64,000 nucleotides of DNA from Kribbella aluminosa. GTDB lineage: Bacteria > Actinomycetota > Actinomycetes > Propionibacteriales > Kribbellaceae. The position numbers were made by a program, and so were the translations under genes. The notes beneath the pieces were generated by a model. It did no database searches. It was not told the DNA's origin and saw only the letters and a program-made list of their open reading frames with translations. The stretch lies in assembly GCF_017876295.1 (NCBI RefSeq), contig NZ_JAGINT010000001.1, forward strand, positions 124,001 to 188,000, in the 5' to 3' direction. Of this stretch, positions 42,079 through 49,725 are shown piece by piece (within the stretch, counting starts at the first letter, position 1; every line of letters begins with the position of its first letter).

Positions 42079-42558
42079 CTACCGGCGGGTGGACGACATG
42101 ATTTCGTCGATGGAGACCTGCTCCCGGACCACAGGCGCTTCGTGCTGCGCGGGTGTGGCTGCCGGTGCAGCCGCGGGTTCATCGACGGACTCGACCGGCT
42201 CGGAAAGTCGATCCGCGGTCGAAGACGCATGGTCGTGTGCCATTGCCGGCGGTGCATCCCTCAGCTGGTTGTGTGGCTCGCCTCGCTGAAGGACGTACTC
42301 CGCCTGCGAAAGTGGGGCCGGCTTCGTTGCCGCGGTAGCCCCCGCCTGGGCTTGTCCGGGGCGGAGCAGTTGCTCAACCGGCTTGTTGACGACGTCGATG
42401 TAACCATCGCGCTCGATCGATTCGCGGATCAGCAGCCGGAGCGAGCCCGAGATGTTCTCTTGGAGGTCGAGCCACTGGTTCACCGAGACGTCTGCTGCGG
42501 GAACGCTCCAGCGAAGCCGCCGCGGATCTGCCGCCTCTGGCTGACTGGTCTTGGTCAT
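42079..42558 (-). CDS. ParR-like partition adaptor
   Basis: 159 aa. Residues ~12-65 (RRLRWSVPAADVSVNQWLDL; NISGSLRLLIRESIERDGYI; DVVNKPVEQLL) fit the short N-terminal DNA-binding region found in proteins upstream of ParM/Alp actins in Gram-positive plasmids. Residues 75-145 are Pro/Ala/Glu rich and disordered, and the last 15 (EQVSIDEIMSSTRR) could be the actin-binding tail. Called ParR-like from position and this pattern; no direct homology could be tested. Confidence 0.65.
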   Translation of the reverse strand: MTKTSQPEAADPRRLRWSVPAADVSVNQWLDLQENISGSLRLLIRESIERDGYIDVVNKPVEQLLRPGQAQAGATAATKPAPLSQAEYVLQRGEPHNQLRDAPPAMAHDHASSTADRLSEPVESVDEPAAAPAATPAQHEAPVVREQVSIDEIMSSTRR

Positions 42559-42621
42559 CCGTGCACTCTCCTCGGCCTCGTCTACGGGACTCGGCCAGGT
42601 CGCCCCTGAGTCCTCTATCCG

Positions 42622-42684
42622 ATGCTCATCTTATGAGCATTCAATGGTCTTTTGCAAACCTTTCAAAGACCATTTAAAGACCTA
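42622..42684. promoter_or_regulatory. Inverted-repeat cluster upstream of parR/parM: centromere/operator candidate
   Basis: Two perfect inverted repeats lie in a short AT-rich island: ATGCTCAT/ATGAGCAT (42622-42629 / 42633-42640) and AATGGTCTTT/AAAGACCATT (42643-42652 / 42665-42674). A third AAAGACC follows at 42676. The stretch CATTCAATGGTCTTTTG matches 15 of 17 bases of the palindrome at 1.4 kb. ParR-type adaptors bind such repeats both to segregate the plasmid and to repress the operon. Confidence 0.6.
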
Positions 42685-43957
42685 TCCTTGTTCCGGGTCA
42701 CCTCGCGGCTCGGCAAGGACGTCGATCAGACCCAGCCGAGCCCACCCGCCAGTTCCTGCCGTGGCCCGTTGATGGTCTTGTCAGCGCTCCAATAGGGGAC
42801 CGGCCTGGTATCCCGGCTGCCCCGGATCAGGCCCTGGTCCAGCAGGTGCCCAGCATCGACCCGGAGCGCGACGCCGGACGTTGTCGACGGGACCGGCGGA
42901 AGACCCCGATGCGCCTCGGTCCTCCCACAGCCCAGTGATGCACGCCATCGAGGCGAGATCTGGACGCGTCCGGGCCCATACGGGGACCGGATAAGTGCCG
43001 GTTGGCACTGGCAAGCCCTGCGCTTGAAGCTTTCTTCTTGATGCGCCCACGACTGCTGCGCAGTAGCTGTGAAGGGCCTGCGGCCCGCCTCGGGCGCGGT
43101 GCGACGAGTGCCGGCACGACAGCCGTCGTACGAGCGATGCCGACGACCGTCCCGGATGCCGGCCTTGGAGAAAGCCGAAGCAAGCTCCGCCACACGATGA
43201 GGCGGAAGCCGCTGCGCGGCGCAACAACCGGTTGATCCAAAGCGCCAACCACCACAGCGATAGAGCGTCGGACCGCCCTGTGGCGCAGCTGTGGCAGGAG
43301 GCAAGCAGCAAGGTATTGCGAAGCCATAGGTGGTTTAGAAAGACCCACTAAAGCGAGCATCCGTACAGGTGGAGAAGAGCGCGCTACTCGTACCTCGCGA
43401 GACTGCGAAAGCGCATCCGTACGGCGGTGCCACGCGCGCCGATCAGAGCGAACAGCATCAGAGGGCCAAGACCAGGCGAAACAGCACCGGACCGTACACG
43501 CGCTCCGCGCAAGATGACCCAGAGTCCGGACCGGTACGTACCAACGATTTCGCCTGATACACAAGCGTTCCAGTCCTCCGCTAACGCTCCGGACGTGGAA
43601 CAGAAGGCGGAGAAGAAAAAGGGCATAAGGGAACCTGGCAACACGTGTCCAGCAGACCTCGCTCCGCTCGGCCCTCTGCGCTGCGCTCCGAGGACGTGTT
43701 GGTCGGCATAGCCGACAGGTTCCAACGGTCGCTGGCGCTCCCTGACCTCGCTGCGCTCGGCATGCCCAGATGGCATGGATGAGCCGCCGCGCTCGTCGCC
43801 AGCAATCGATGAATGGATGCCCTGCGGGCGCATCGAGTGAGCGGCCGAGGCGACGGCCTCGAGCTAGCTGAAACGGCTCAGAGCCAGCAGAGCTGGCACG
43901 GGACGGAACAGGAGTAGTCGGGCCAAGCCCAGTTCCTGTACCCCTGAGGAGAGTTCC
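42685..43957. other. 1.27-kb region without supported genes, hairpin-rich
   Basis: No ORF here has convincing coding character. A minus-strand stretch at 42726-42880 reading GVALRVDAGHLLDQGLIRGS and later PVPYWSADKTINGPRQ could be the decayed 3' end of a gene. The rest is full of short inverted repeats, for example AGTGCC/GGCACT (42994-43009), CATGCC/GGCATG near 43.76 kb and GCCAG/CTGGC (43881-43895), plus the large cruciform listed separately. It may house a transfer or single-strand origin. Confidence 0.45.
43631..43722. other. Large nested cruciform
   Basis: GAACCTG (43631-43637) pairs with CAGGTTC (43716-43722); inside, CAACACGTGTCC (43639-43650) pairs imperfectly with GGACGTGTTG (43692-43701), and GTCGGC/GCCGAC (43702-43707 / 43711-43716) forms a side hairpin. 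The central 40 bases carry repeated GCTCCGC/GCTGCGC motifs. This is far more structure than neighbouring non-coding DNA shows. Candidate oriT, single-strand origin or structured RNA. Confidence 0.4.
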
Positions 43958-44050
43958 GTGAATCATGCCTCACACCAGCGCACGCACGTGACGCATCAGC
44001 TGAGAGCCGTCCCCTGTCGACCGGCTCGCCTTCGGGAGCGTGCCTGGTGA
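43958..44050 (+). CDS. Possible 30-aa leader ORF
   Basis: GTG with a strong GAGGAGAG six bases upstream; 30 basic, His-rich codons (NHASHQRTHVTHQLRAV) ending in a TGA that overlaps the next GTG. Probably a leader that couples translation into the next gene, if translated at all. Confidence 0.35.
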   Translation: MNHASHQRTHVTHQLRAVPCRPARLRERAW

Positions 44051-44229
44051 CCACCGACGTCTCTCTGATCACGATTGCAGTCGAATGCCCTGTACCTGAC
44101 TGCGACTCGATCTTGCGCAGCCGCAACCTGGAGCACGTCGTGTATGAGCACTTGGTCGACAGACATGGATGCATCGACACGGTTGCGCACGTGATGGCCT
44201 ATGAGGTCTCAGCGTCAGCAGCCGACTAG
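44047..44229 (+). CDS. Small Cys/His protein (60 aa)
   Basis: 60 aa from a GTG. VECPVPDCDSIL followed by LEHVVYEHLVDRHG gives a C-x4-C then H-x3-H-like spacing, suggestive of one zinc site resembling a C2H2 finger. It sits directly upstream of the macrodomain gene and may be a small regulator or adaptor. No family recognised. Confidence 0.5.
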   Translation: MTTDVSLITIAVECPVPDCDSILRSRNLEHVVYEHLVDRHGCIDTVAHVMAYEVSASAAD

Positions 44230-44289
44230 GGCATGCGCCGCCGGCCAGGCACGCCATCAGCCCGCTACCGATTGAATGCTGGAGTCATC

Positions 44290-44769
44290 ATGCCGATCAT
44301 CTTGCAGCCCCCCGGGACGAACCTGTTCGGCAGTGGCGCAGACATCCTCGTCAATGCCGTCAACACACGAGGAGTCATGGGCGCCGGTCTCGCCCTGCAG
44401 TTCAAACAGCGCTACCCGAGCATGTTCGCCGCCTACCGCGATCGCTGCCAGTCCGCTCTCGTGTCCATAGGATCCATCGACGTGCACATCGTGGAAACAC
44501 ACTCGCCGCGCACAGTGATGGTCGCGAACTTCCCCACGAAAGAACACTGGCGCGACCCATCGAAGCTCCAGTGGATCGAAGCGGGGCTCGTCGCCCTTCG
44601 ACAGGTAATCATCGAATCCCAAGCCCGATCAATCGCCATCCCGCCTCTTGGCTGCGGCCTCGGAGGACTCGACTGGAGCGACGTATCCAACCGCATCGTC
44701 GAATCTCTGACGCCGGTCGCCGAGGCCGGCGTCGACGTCCTCCTGTACCCGCCTGCCAGTCGCAACTGA
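44290..44769 (+). CDS. Macrodomain protein (DarG/TARG1-like ADP-ribose hydrolase)
   Basis: 159 aa from the ATG at 44290. ADILVNAVNTRGVMGAGLAL is the ADP-ribose-binding loop with its Asn-Ala-Asn-type catalytic region, QRYPSMFAAYRDRC follows, and NFPTKEHWRDPSKLQWIEAG and IPPLGCGLGGLDW complete the DarG/TARG1-type macrodomain. These remove ADP-ribose from protein or DNA, often as antitoxin to a DarT transferase. No DarT gene is visible here. It is adjacent to a SLOG protein and, 5 kb away, a NADAR gene, all ADP-ribose/NAD-linked families. Confidence 0.85.
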   Translation: MPIILQPPGTNLFGSGADILVNAVNTRGVMGAGLALQFKQRYPSMFAAYRDRCQSALVSIGSIDVHIVETHSPRTVMVANFPTKEHWRDPSKLQWIEAGLVALRQVIIESQARSIAIPPLGCGLGGLDWSDVSNRIVESLTPVAEAGVDVLLYPPASRN

Positions 44770-44814
44770 GCAGGACACGTCTCGCAGATGATTCATCGCA
44801 CGAGAGGATTTACC

Positions 44815-45375
44815 ATGCCCCACGTCACTCCAGACGATGCCGCAGCGGCGCGAATCGTGAACAACCCGCGCAGCCCCGTGTACTCACACGTCGACCTGGT
44901 TACCGGCGCGCGCAGCTGGGACGACGAGATCGGCATGCGTGCCGCCTACCGCGAGGGCTGGCAAGGCTGGGGACCGTCGAGCGTGACCAGCCCGCTGCTA
45001 GTGTCCGGGCACTGCCCGGCAGATCCTGACGGTCGCGGCGCGGACGCCATGGCCGAGATGTTGTGGCGGGCAGAGGGTTTCGAGGTCCTGACCGTCCCCG
45101 CCGACTGGACGACCTATGGCAAGAGGGCCGGCTTCATCCGCAACCAGCAGATGGTCGACCTCGTAGTGGCCCTGCTCAAGCAGGGCAGCTCCGTGCGTTG
45201 CACGGCCTTCCTCGACCTGTGCCGCAGGCCGCGATGCCCGCAATCGCACGACCAACAGCTCATACCGCTGGTGGCAGGGCACTTCTCCCATGGCACCGTT
45301 GACTGCCGGACCCGAGCCATCCAGGCCGGCATCGAGACCTTCGACGTGATGCATCCCTCGCTGCGTCCGGTGTGA
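44815..45375 (+). CDS. SLOG-domain protein (YspA/DUF2493-like)
   Basis: 186 aa from the ATG at 44815, with GAGAGGA upstream. SGHCPADPDGRGADAMAEML, then PADWTTYGKRAGFIRNQQMV are the nucleotide-binding landmarks of the YspA/YpsA branch of SLOG domains, which bind NAD- or ADP-ribose-like ligands. The N-terminal 60 residues are an extension; a Cys-rich segment (RCTAFLDLCRRPRCPQSHDQ) follows the core. Likely a partner of the macrodomain protein. Confidence 0.8.
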   Translation: MPHVTPDDAAAARIVNNPRSPVYSHVDLVTGARSWDDEIGMRAAYREGWQGWGPSSVTSPLLVSGHCPADPDGRGADAMAEMLWRAEGFEVLTVPADWTTYGKRAGFIRNQQMVDLVVALLKQGSSVRCTAFLDLCRRPRCPQSHDQQLIPLVAGHFSHGTVDCRTRAIQAGIETFDVMHPSLRPV

Positions 45376-45461
45376 TGCTGGAGCCGGACCGATAGATCTA
45401 ACCCAGCTGCGGACTCGAATTCAGGGCTCAAGGCGACGATCGCATCGGGTCGTGCCGGGGG

Positions 45462-45986
45462 TTATCTCTCCCGGGCGATCCCGTGTGCTTCGTCGTAGGC
45501 GGCCTGCAACTCTTTGCTGATCCGCCCCTTGCCTTGGGCATTGAAGCCGTTGTCCCGACCCCAGGCCCGGATCGTCTCGCGCTCCTCAGGAGTCATTGCG
45601 GGGACCTCAGGCCCGGCACTCCGACGCGGCTTGGGAGCTGCTTTGCGGCTGGCCGTGTCGATCCCGTGTGCTTCGTCGTAGGCGGCCTGCAACTCTTTGC
45701 TGATCCGGCCCATGCCTTGGGCATTGAAGCCGTTGTCCCGACCCCAGGCCCGGATCGTCTCGCGCTCCTCAGGAGTCATCTCTGGAACTTGCCGCTGCTT
45801 CTTCGGCTCGGCTCTGCGGCCCGCCTGGACGTACTTCTTCAGATCTGCCTCGAACTCGCGCCGCTCCTTGGCGGTGAGGTCGATCTCATACCACTCGTCA
45901 CCGACCGCGAAGGTGACTGTCGCGGCATTCGGACGCTTACTGAGGTCCGACTCGACGACGCTTCGCTTAGCCATGGTGTCGACCAT
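45462..45986 (-). CDS. lsr2: Lsr2-family nucleoid protein with duplicated DNA-binding domain
   Basis: 174 aa (or 170 from the ATG at 45974). Residues ~18-55 (AATVTFAVGDEWYEIDLTAK and following) are the Lsr2 dimerisation domain. Then comes the Lsr2 C-terminal domain, ETIRAWGRDNGFNAQGMGRI, and after a 15-residue linker a second, almost identical one with GKGR in the minor-groove loop. Normal Lsr2 has one such domain in ~110 aa. Lsr2 silences AT-rich DNA in actinobacteria; on a plasmid it may reduce host cost. It is divergent from recJ across an AT-rich island. Confidence 0.9.
   Translation of the reverse strand: MVDTMAKRSVVESDLSKRPNAATVTFAVGDEWYEIDLTAKERREFEADLKKYVQAGRRAEPKKQRQVPEMTPEERETIRAWGRDNGFNAQGMGRISKELQAAYDEAHGIDTASRKAAPKPRRSAGPEVPAMTPEERETIRAWGRDNGFNAQGKGRISKELQAAYDEAHGIARER
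45481..45780. repeat. Near-identical ~120-bp duplication inside the Lsr2 gene
   Basis: 45481-45600 and 45661-45780 differ at only about three positions, two of which change K to M (codon AAG/ATG) and a synonymous Gly. The period is 180 bases. The near-identity at DNA level marks a recent duplication, not ancient domain repeat. Confidence 0.85.
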
Positions 45987-46010
45987 AAACCACTAACTGA
46001 TCTATGAAAA

Positions 46011-46107
46011 GTCATTGGATGACGATTCCTATAGATTAAGCAAAGATGATGTGATAACAGCATCAAGAAGAGGTTCGCGCTGCTAAAATCGCATTAGACG
46101 ATCATTC
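46011..46107. promoter_or_regulatory. AT-rich divergent lsr2/recJ promoter with TCATT motifs
   Basis: GTCATTGGATGAC (46011-46023) is a 13-base palindrome around TGG, and GATCATTCGATC lies at 46100-46111, just upstream of the recJ ribosome-binding site. The TCATT(C) core is shared with the islands at 1.4, 42.6 and 50.4 kb. Confidence 0.5.
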
Positions 46108-46120
46108 GATCAGCAAGGAC

Positions 46121-47974
46121 ATGATGATGACCACAACCCCCACCTTCGTCGACTCCGATCGCCAGTGGCAGGGTGCTGGAACCAGCTCCGACCTGTTCGT
46201 GCTCCTGCGCCAGCGCAGGGGCTGGACCGACGAGTACCTCGAGGCCATCGACTGCGAGAAGCACGACGCGCTGAAGGATCTCGAAACTATGGTGGCCGCG
46301 CTCGAGGACGTCCGTCGTTCGGGAGGCACGATCACCGTGGCTCCCGATTTCGACATGGACGGCATTGCCTCTGGCGTTCTCGGATTCGCGGGGCTCAAGG
46401 AGCTCGGGTTCGAGGTGAACCTCTACATCCCCGACTACCGCCGCGGGCACGACCTGACCATCGAGGACGTCGCCGACATCCATCGGCACTACCCGGAGAC
46501 GACCACGCTGCTCACCTGTGACGGGGGAGTGAACTCCCATGCCGGTGTGCGCGCCGCACAGGCGTTGGGGTGGAAGGTCCTGGTGACCGACCATCACCAG
46601 GAACTCGCTCCCGGCAGCGCAGCCGACGTGACCGTCGACCCGTGCCGCCTCGATGAGACCTACGCTCTGCGCGGGATCTGCGGCGCGCATGTTCTCTACC
46701 AGGTGCTGGAGGCCTATACCGCGGCACACCAGCCATCAAAGCGGTGGGCCATTCGCCTGCTACGCCTGTTCGCCGGCCTCGGTACCGTGTCCGACGTCAT
46801 GCCCGTGCTGTACGAGAACAGGCAACTGGTGCGCGACTCGCTCTCGATCGCCCGGCTGCTGAGCGCGGCCGCGCCGAGGACGGTTCCGAACCCTTATGGC
46901 GGCTTGGACCCGAACCCCGACGGCATCGATGTCCAGAAAGCCACGCTCCTGCAGCTGCTTGCCGCACAGCCTGGTGAGCACGATGCGGCGTACCTGGCCG
47001 CGTTCGAGGGTTTCGCGGTTCTCCTGAAGGCCTTCGCGCAGGCCGGCAAGGTCCGAAGCGTCGACGACATCGACGAAGGCTTCTACGGCTACTATGTCGC
47101 CCCGGCGATGAACAGCCCCCGGCGGATCGGCACACCCTTGTCCGACTGCTTCGCGGTGTTCACGAGCCCGACCACGAACCAGAAGCTCGCAGCGGCCCAA
47201 CGGGTGATCGCGAACAACGAGCGCCGCAAGGAACTGGTCGTCGAGCACCTGGCCGAGCTGGCCGACGGCGACCAGCCATTGGCGCCATGGGTCTACTTCT
47301 CTGCCGCCCCTGCGGGCATGTACGGCCTGCTGGCCAACCAGATGATGGAGAAGCACGGTCACCCGGTCGTCGTGCTGAACCGGCCGGCGACGCCGTCGGA
47401 GCCGGTGAGCGGGTCTGGCAGGGCCCCAGCCTGGTTCGAGATCATCGCCGCGCTCGAGGGTCATGAGGACCTCTGGGCCATCGGTCACCAGCAGGCGTGT
47501 GGAGTGAAGCTGCGCTCCGCCGCAGCGCTCGACAAGCTCTCGGCAATCCTCGAAAGCGCAACCCGCGTCGCAATGCTCGCCGCCGCAGACTCGATCGGGC
47601 CGGCGAGTGACCTCGTGCTCGGTCCAGGCCCCGAGTGCGACGCACCACTGACCGACGTCGAACCACTGATCGAGCTGGTGCGCCGCATCGAGACACTGCG
47701 CCCGTTTGGCCACGGCTTCGTCGAGCCGGTCTTCGAAGTCGCGCTCGACGGATTCAGGGTGGACCGGATCGGCACCGAGAAGCAGCACCTGCGACTCGTC
47801 ACCGGCACCGGTCTTGCCTGCCTGTGGTGGAACGCGGCCGAGGAGCACCATGACCGGCTTGCTCAGACCGCTACCAGCCACGATCTGGAGGCGTTGCGCT
47901 TCCTCGGGAGACTCCAGCTCAACACGTTCATGGGCGAGACCCGTCTACAGGTGGTCATCACGGAGCCGCTGTGA
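46121..47974 (+). CDS. RecJ/DHH-family phosphoesterase
   Basis: 617 aa; the first of three ATG codons has AAGGA upstream. FDMDGIASGVLGFAG is DHH motif I, TCDGGVNSHAGVRA motif II, and VTDHHQELAPGSAADVTVD motif III, with the metal-binding Asp/His residues. GHQQACGVKLRSAAAL is the DHHA1 substrate domain. Bacterial RecJ is a 5'-3' ssDNA exonuclease used in repair and recombination; plasmid copies may process Okazaki or transfer intermediates. The 3' end overlaps the protease gene by 4 bases. Confidence 0.85.
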   Translation: MMMTTTPTFVDSDRQWQGAGTSSDLFVLLRQRRGWTDEYLEAIDCEKHDALKDLETMVAALEDVRRSGGTITVAPDFDMDGIASGVLGFAGLKELGFEVNLYIPDYRRGHDLTIEDVADIHRHYPETTTLLTCDGGVNSHAGVRAAQALGWKVLVTDHHQELAPGSAADVTVDPCRLDETYALRGICGAHVLYQVLEAYTAAHQPSKRWAIRLLRLFAGLGTVSDVMPVLYENRQLVRDSLSIARLLSAAAPRTVPNPYGGLDPNPDGIDVQKATLLQLLAAQPGEHDAAYLAAFEGFAVLLKAFAQAGKVRSVDDIDEGFYGYYVAPAMNSPRRIGTPLSDCFAVFTSPTTNQKLAAAQRVIANNERRKELVVEHLAELADGDQPLAPWVYFSAAPAGMYGLLANQMMEKHGHPVVVLNRPATPSEPVSGSGRAPAWFEIIAALEGHEDLWAIGHQQACGVKLRSAAALDKLSAILESATRVAMLAAADSIGPASDLVLGPGPECDAPLTDVEPLIELVRRIETLRPFGHGFVEPVFEVALDGFRVDRIGTEKQHLRLVTGTGLACLWWNAAEEHHDRLAQTATSHDLEALRFLGRLQLNTFMGETRLQVVITEPL

Positions 47975-48783
47975 TGACCACCGAGACTGACCGAAGACCG
48001 CGGACCGAGCCGCTTCTCGCGGCGTCGCGCCGCATCGGCTGGTGCGTGCTCGTGATGCTCGTCGTTCCCGGCGGGTACATCCTGCTCGCCGCGCTCGTCC
48101 TGGTGTGGATCGGGAACCCGGTCGTTGCCACGATCGCCGTCGGAGCGATCGTCACGCTGACTGTTGGCTGCGCGCGCTACCTGCGGCCCAGATTCTTCGC
48201 CTTCGACCCCGGACCTGGGCCACTGGACGGCACGCAGCGATCCCCGGGGTTCTGGCGCTGGGTGCTGCTCGCAATGCCAGTGACATTTCTGGCTGGTCAG
48301 ACGATCGCGCTCATGCTCTATGGGCTGGTGGGGTCTCCTGGCTTCGACCGGCACCGCGAAGCCGAGCAGGCGTCCGCTCAGGTGCTGGTGATCACGCTGA
48401 CTCTCGTGGTGGCCCCGCTCAGCGAGGAGGCACTCTTGCGGGGGCTCACCTATCCCCTGCTGCGCAAGCAGGTAGGTGTCGTGACGTCGGCAGTGCTCAC
48501 GTCGCTGATCTTCGCCTGTATGCACGGCAACCTCGTCCAGGCGGTGGCGACGGCACCTCTAGGGCTCGTGCTCGCACTAATTGCCGAGCGCACCCGTGGG
48601 CTCTGGCAGGTCGTCGTTCTCCATTCGGCGTACAACCTTGCCGCAGCTCTGGTTCCACCGGGCGCCGTCCAGGCGCTGGCGACACCGGTCGGCGTCACGG
48701 TGATGGGCGCGGCCTGGGTTGGGTGCCTCGCCTGCCTGTTCGTGCGAGTCCGGTCGCGAGGTAGCGCGGCGAGGCCCGGGTGA
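47971..48783 (+). CDS. CPBP-family intramembrane metalloprotease
   Basis: 270 aa from the GTG (or the ATG one codon on) overlapping the recJ stop. Several hydrophobic segments are seen (LVMLVVPGGYILLAALVLVW; VVATIAVGAIVTLTVG; ALVPPGAVQALATPVGVTVM). The catalytic motif LSEEALLRGLTYPLL (EExxxR) and the later FACMHGN and HSAYNL supply Glu and His ligands of the CPBP/Rce1 type. Roles in the family include bacteriocin processing or immunity. Its coupling to recJ is unexplained. Confidence 0.85.
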   Translation: MMTTETDRRPRTEPLLAASRRIGWCVLVMLVVPGGYILLAALVLVWIGNPVVATIAVGAIVTLTVGCARYLRPRFFAFDPGPGPLDGTQRSPGFWRWVLLAMPVTFLAGQTIALMLYGLVGSPGFDRHREAEQASAQVLVITLTLVVAPLSEEALLRGLTYPLLRKQVGVVTSAVLTSLIFACMHGNLVQAVATAPLGLVLALIAERTRGLWQVVVLHSAYNLAAALVPPGAVQALATPVGVTVMGAAWVGCLACLFVRVRSRGSAARPG

Positions 48784-48872
48784 CCGGGGTGAAACCGGTC
48801 ACCGGGGGACAGTGGAAAGCCGAGTTCGGCCGGCCTACTGGCCGGTCAGTGCAGCGAAAGGAGCTGATCATC

Positions 48873-49313
48873 ATGGCTGTCATCGAGACCTGCGTCTACG
48901 CGGACGGCGAGCTGATGGCTCCGGCGCTGCTGCCGACGCTCAGGGCGAAATCCCGTCTGGCCTTTGCCAGCGCGAAGTACTTCCCAACTTTCGACATCGG
49001 CTACACCCACATCTACCGCATCACTGCCTGGGGTCTGTCTTGCGACAAGGCCGAGCGCCGTGCCAAGCGCAAGGTTGGCCGGTTCTACCGGAAGCTGAAC
49101 CAGGTCGAAGGCTTCAGCACCATCACGCTCGACAAGCGTGAAGACTATGTGCGCGGTAACCAGAACTACTCGGTCACCTACGACATCGTCTATGTGATCG
49201 AGCGGACAGGCTCGCGCACCCAACGACCCGACGCCCCGTACCCGGAGTACCAGCACGATCTTCAGAAGCTGACGTTCACGCCGGAGACGGCCGCGGTACT
49301 GACCCGGCGGTGA
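48873..49313 (+). CDS. Hypothetical protein (146 aa)
   Basis: 146 aa from the ATG at 48873 behind AAAGGAG. Strand-rich and Tyr-rich (VIETCVYADGELMAPALLPT; YTHIYRITAWGLSCDKAERR; YSVTYDIVYVIERTGSR), with a basic helical middle. It looks like a compact alpha/beta protein. It is the last gene before the terminator at 49.35 kb. No family recognised. Confidence 0.65.
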   Translation: MAVIETCVYADGELMAPALLPTLRAKSRLAFASAKYFPTFDIGYTHIYRITAWGLSCDKAERRAKRKVGRFYRKLNQVEGFSTITLDKREDYVRGNQNYSVTYDIVYVIERTGSRTQRPDAPYPEYQHDLQKLTFTPETAAVLTRR

Positions 49314-49348
49314 CAGGCCGCAGGATCGTGCGTCGGGCAGGACATACG

Positions 49349-49398
49349 AGAAGGACCGAAGGGATCCCTTCCCACGGGGAATACCCTCCGGTCCTTCT
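49349..49398 (+). terminator. Intrinsic terminator after the recJ operon
   Basis: AGAAGGACCG (49349-49358) pairs with CGGTCCTTCT (49389-49398), extended inward by AGGG/CCCT with one mismatch, then a T/C-rich tail. It separates the recJ operon from the probable origin. Confidence 0.7.
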
Positions 49399-49478
49399 CT
49401 TCACGTTTCCATCCGCCAAGAGCGACGGCGACGGCGACAGTCTCCTGCCGTCTGCTTGTCATCGTAGCGGAATCAAAG

Positions 49479-49545
49479 ATCATTCGACAACCATCAATAG
49501 ATCATGCAGATGTGATCCCGATAGAGCCCGAATAGTCATCCATGA
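49479..49545. promoter_or_regulatory. TCATTC-containing AT-rich stretch
   Basis: GATCATTCGAC at 49478-49488 and ATAGTCATCCATGAC at about 49533-49547 resemble the motifs at 46.1 and 50.4 kb. No gene follows for almost 1 kb, so this may be part of the origin rather than a promoter. Confidence 0.35.
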
Positions 49546-49725
49546 CCCTCCCCTTGCGAGTGGCCGACCGCAGTGGCAGTCGTCCACCCCAGTTGCCCGG
49601 CAAGATGAGAGCTGCTGCCGGCCATCTCCTACCACCCCGAAGCCGGCTACTGCCGGCTCTTCTGCCCCGGATGAGACCTCCTGTCTCGTCCGGGGCATGT
49701 TTGTTCAGAGCAAATCGCTGCCAGA

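Noticed and set aside
42726..43966. Transposase or relaxase gene in the hairpin-rich region
   Set aside because: No DDE, HUH or tyrosine-recombinase motif in any frame; only a short decayed minus-strand stretch looks coding.
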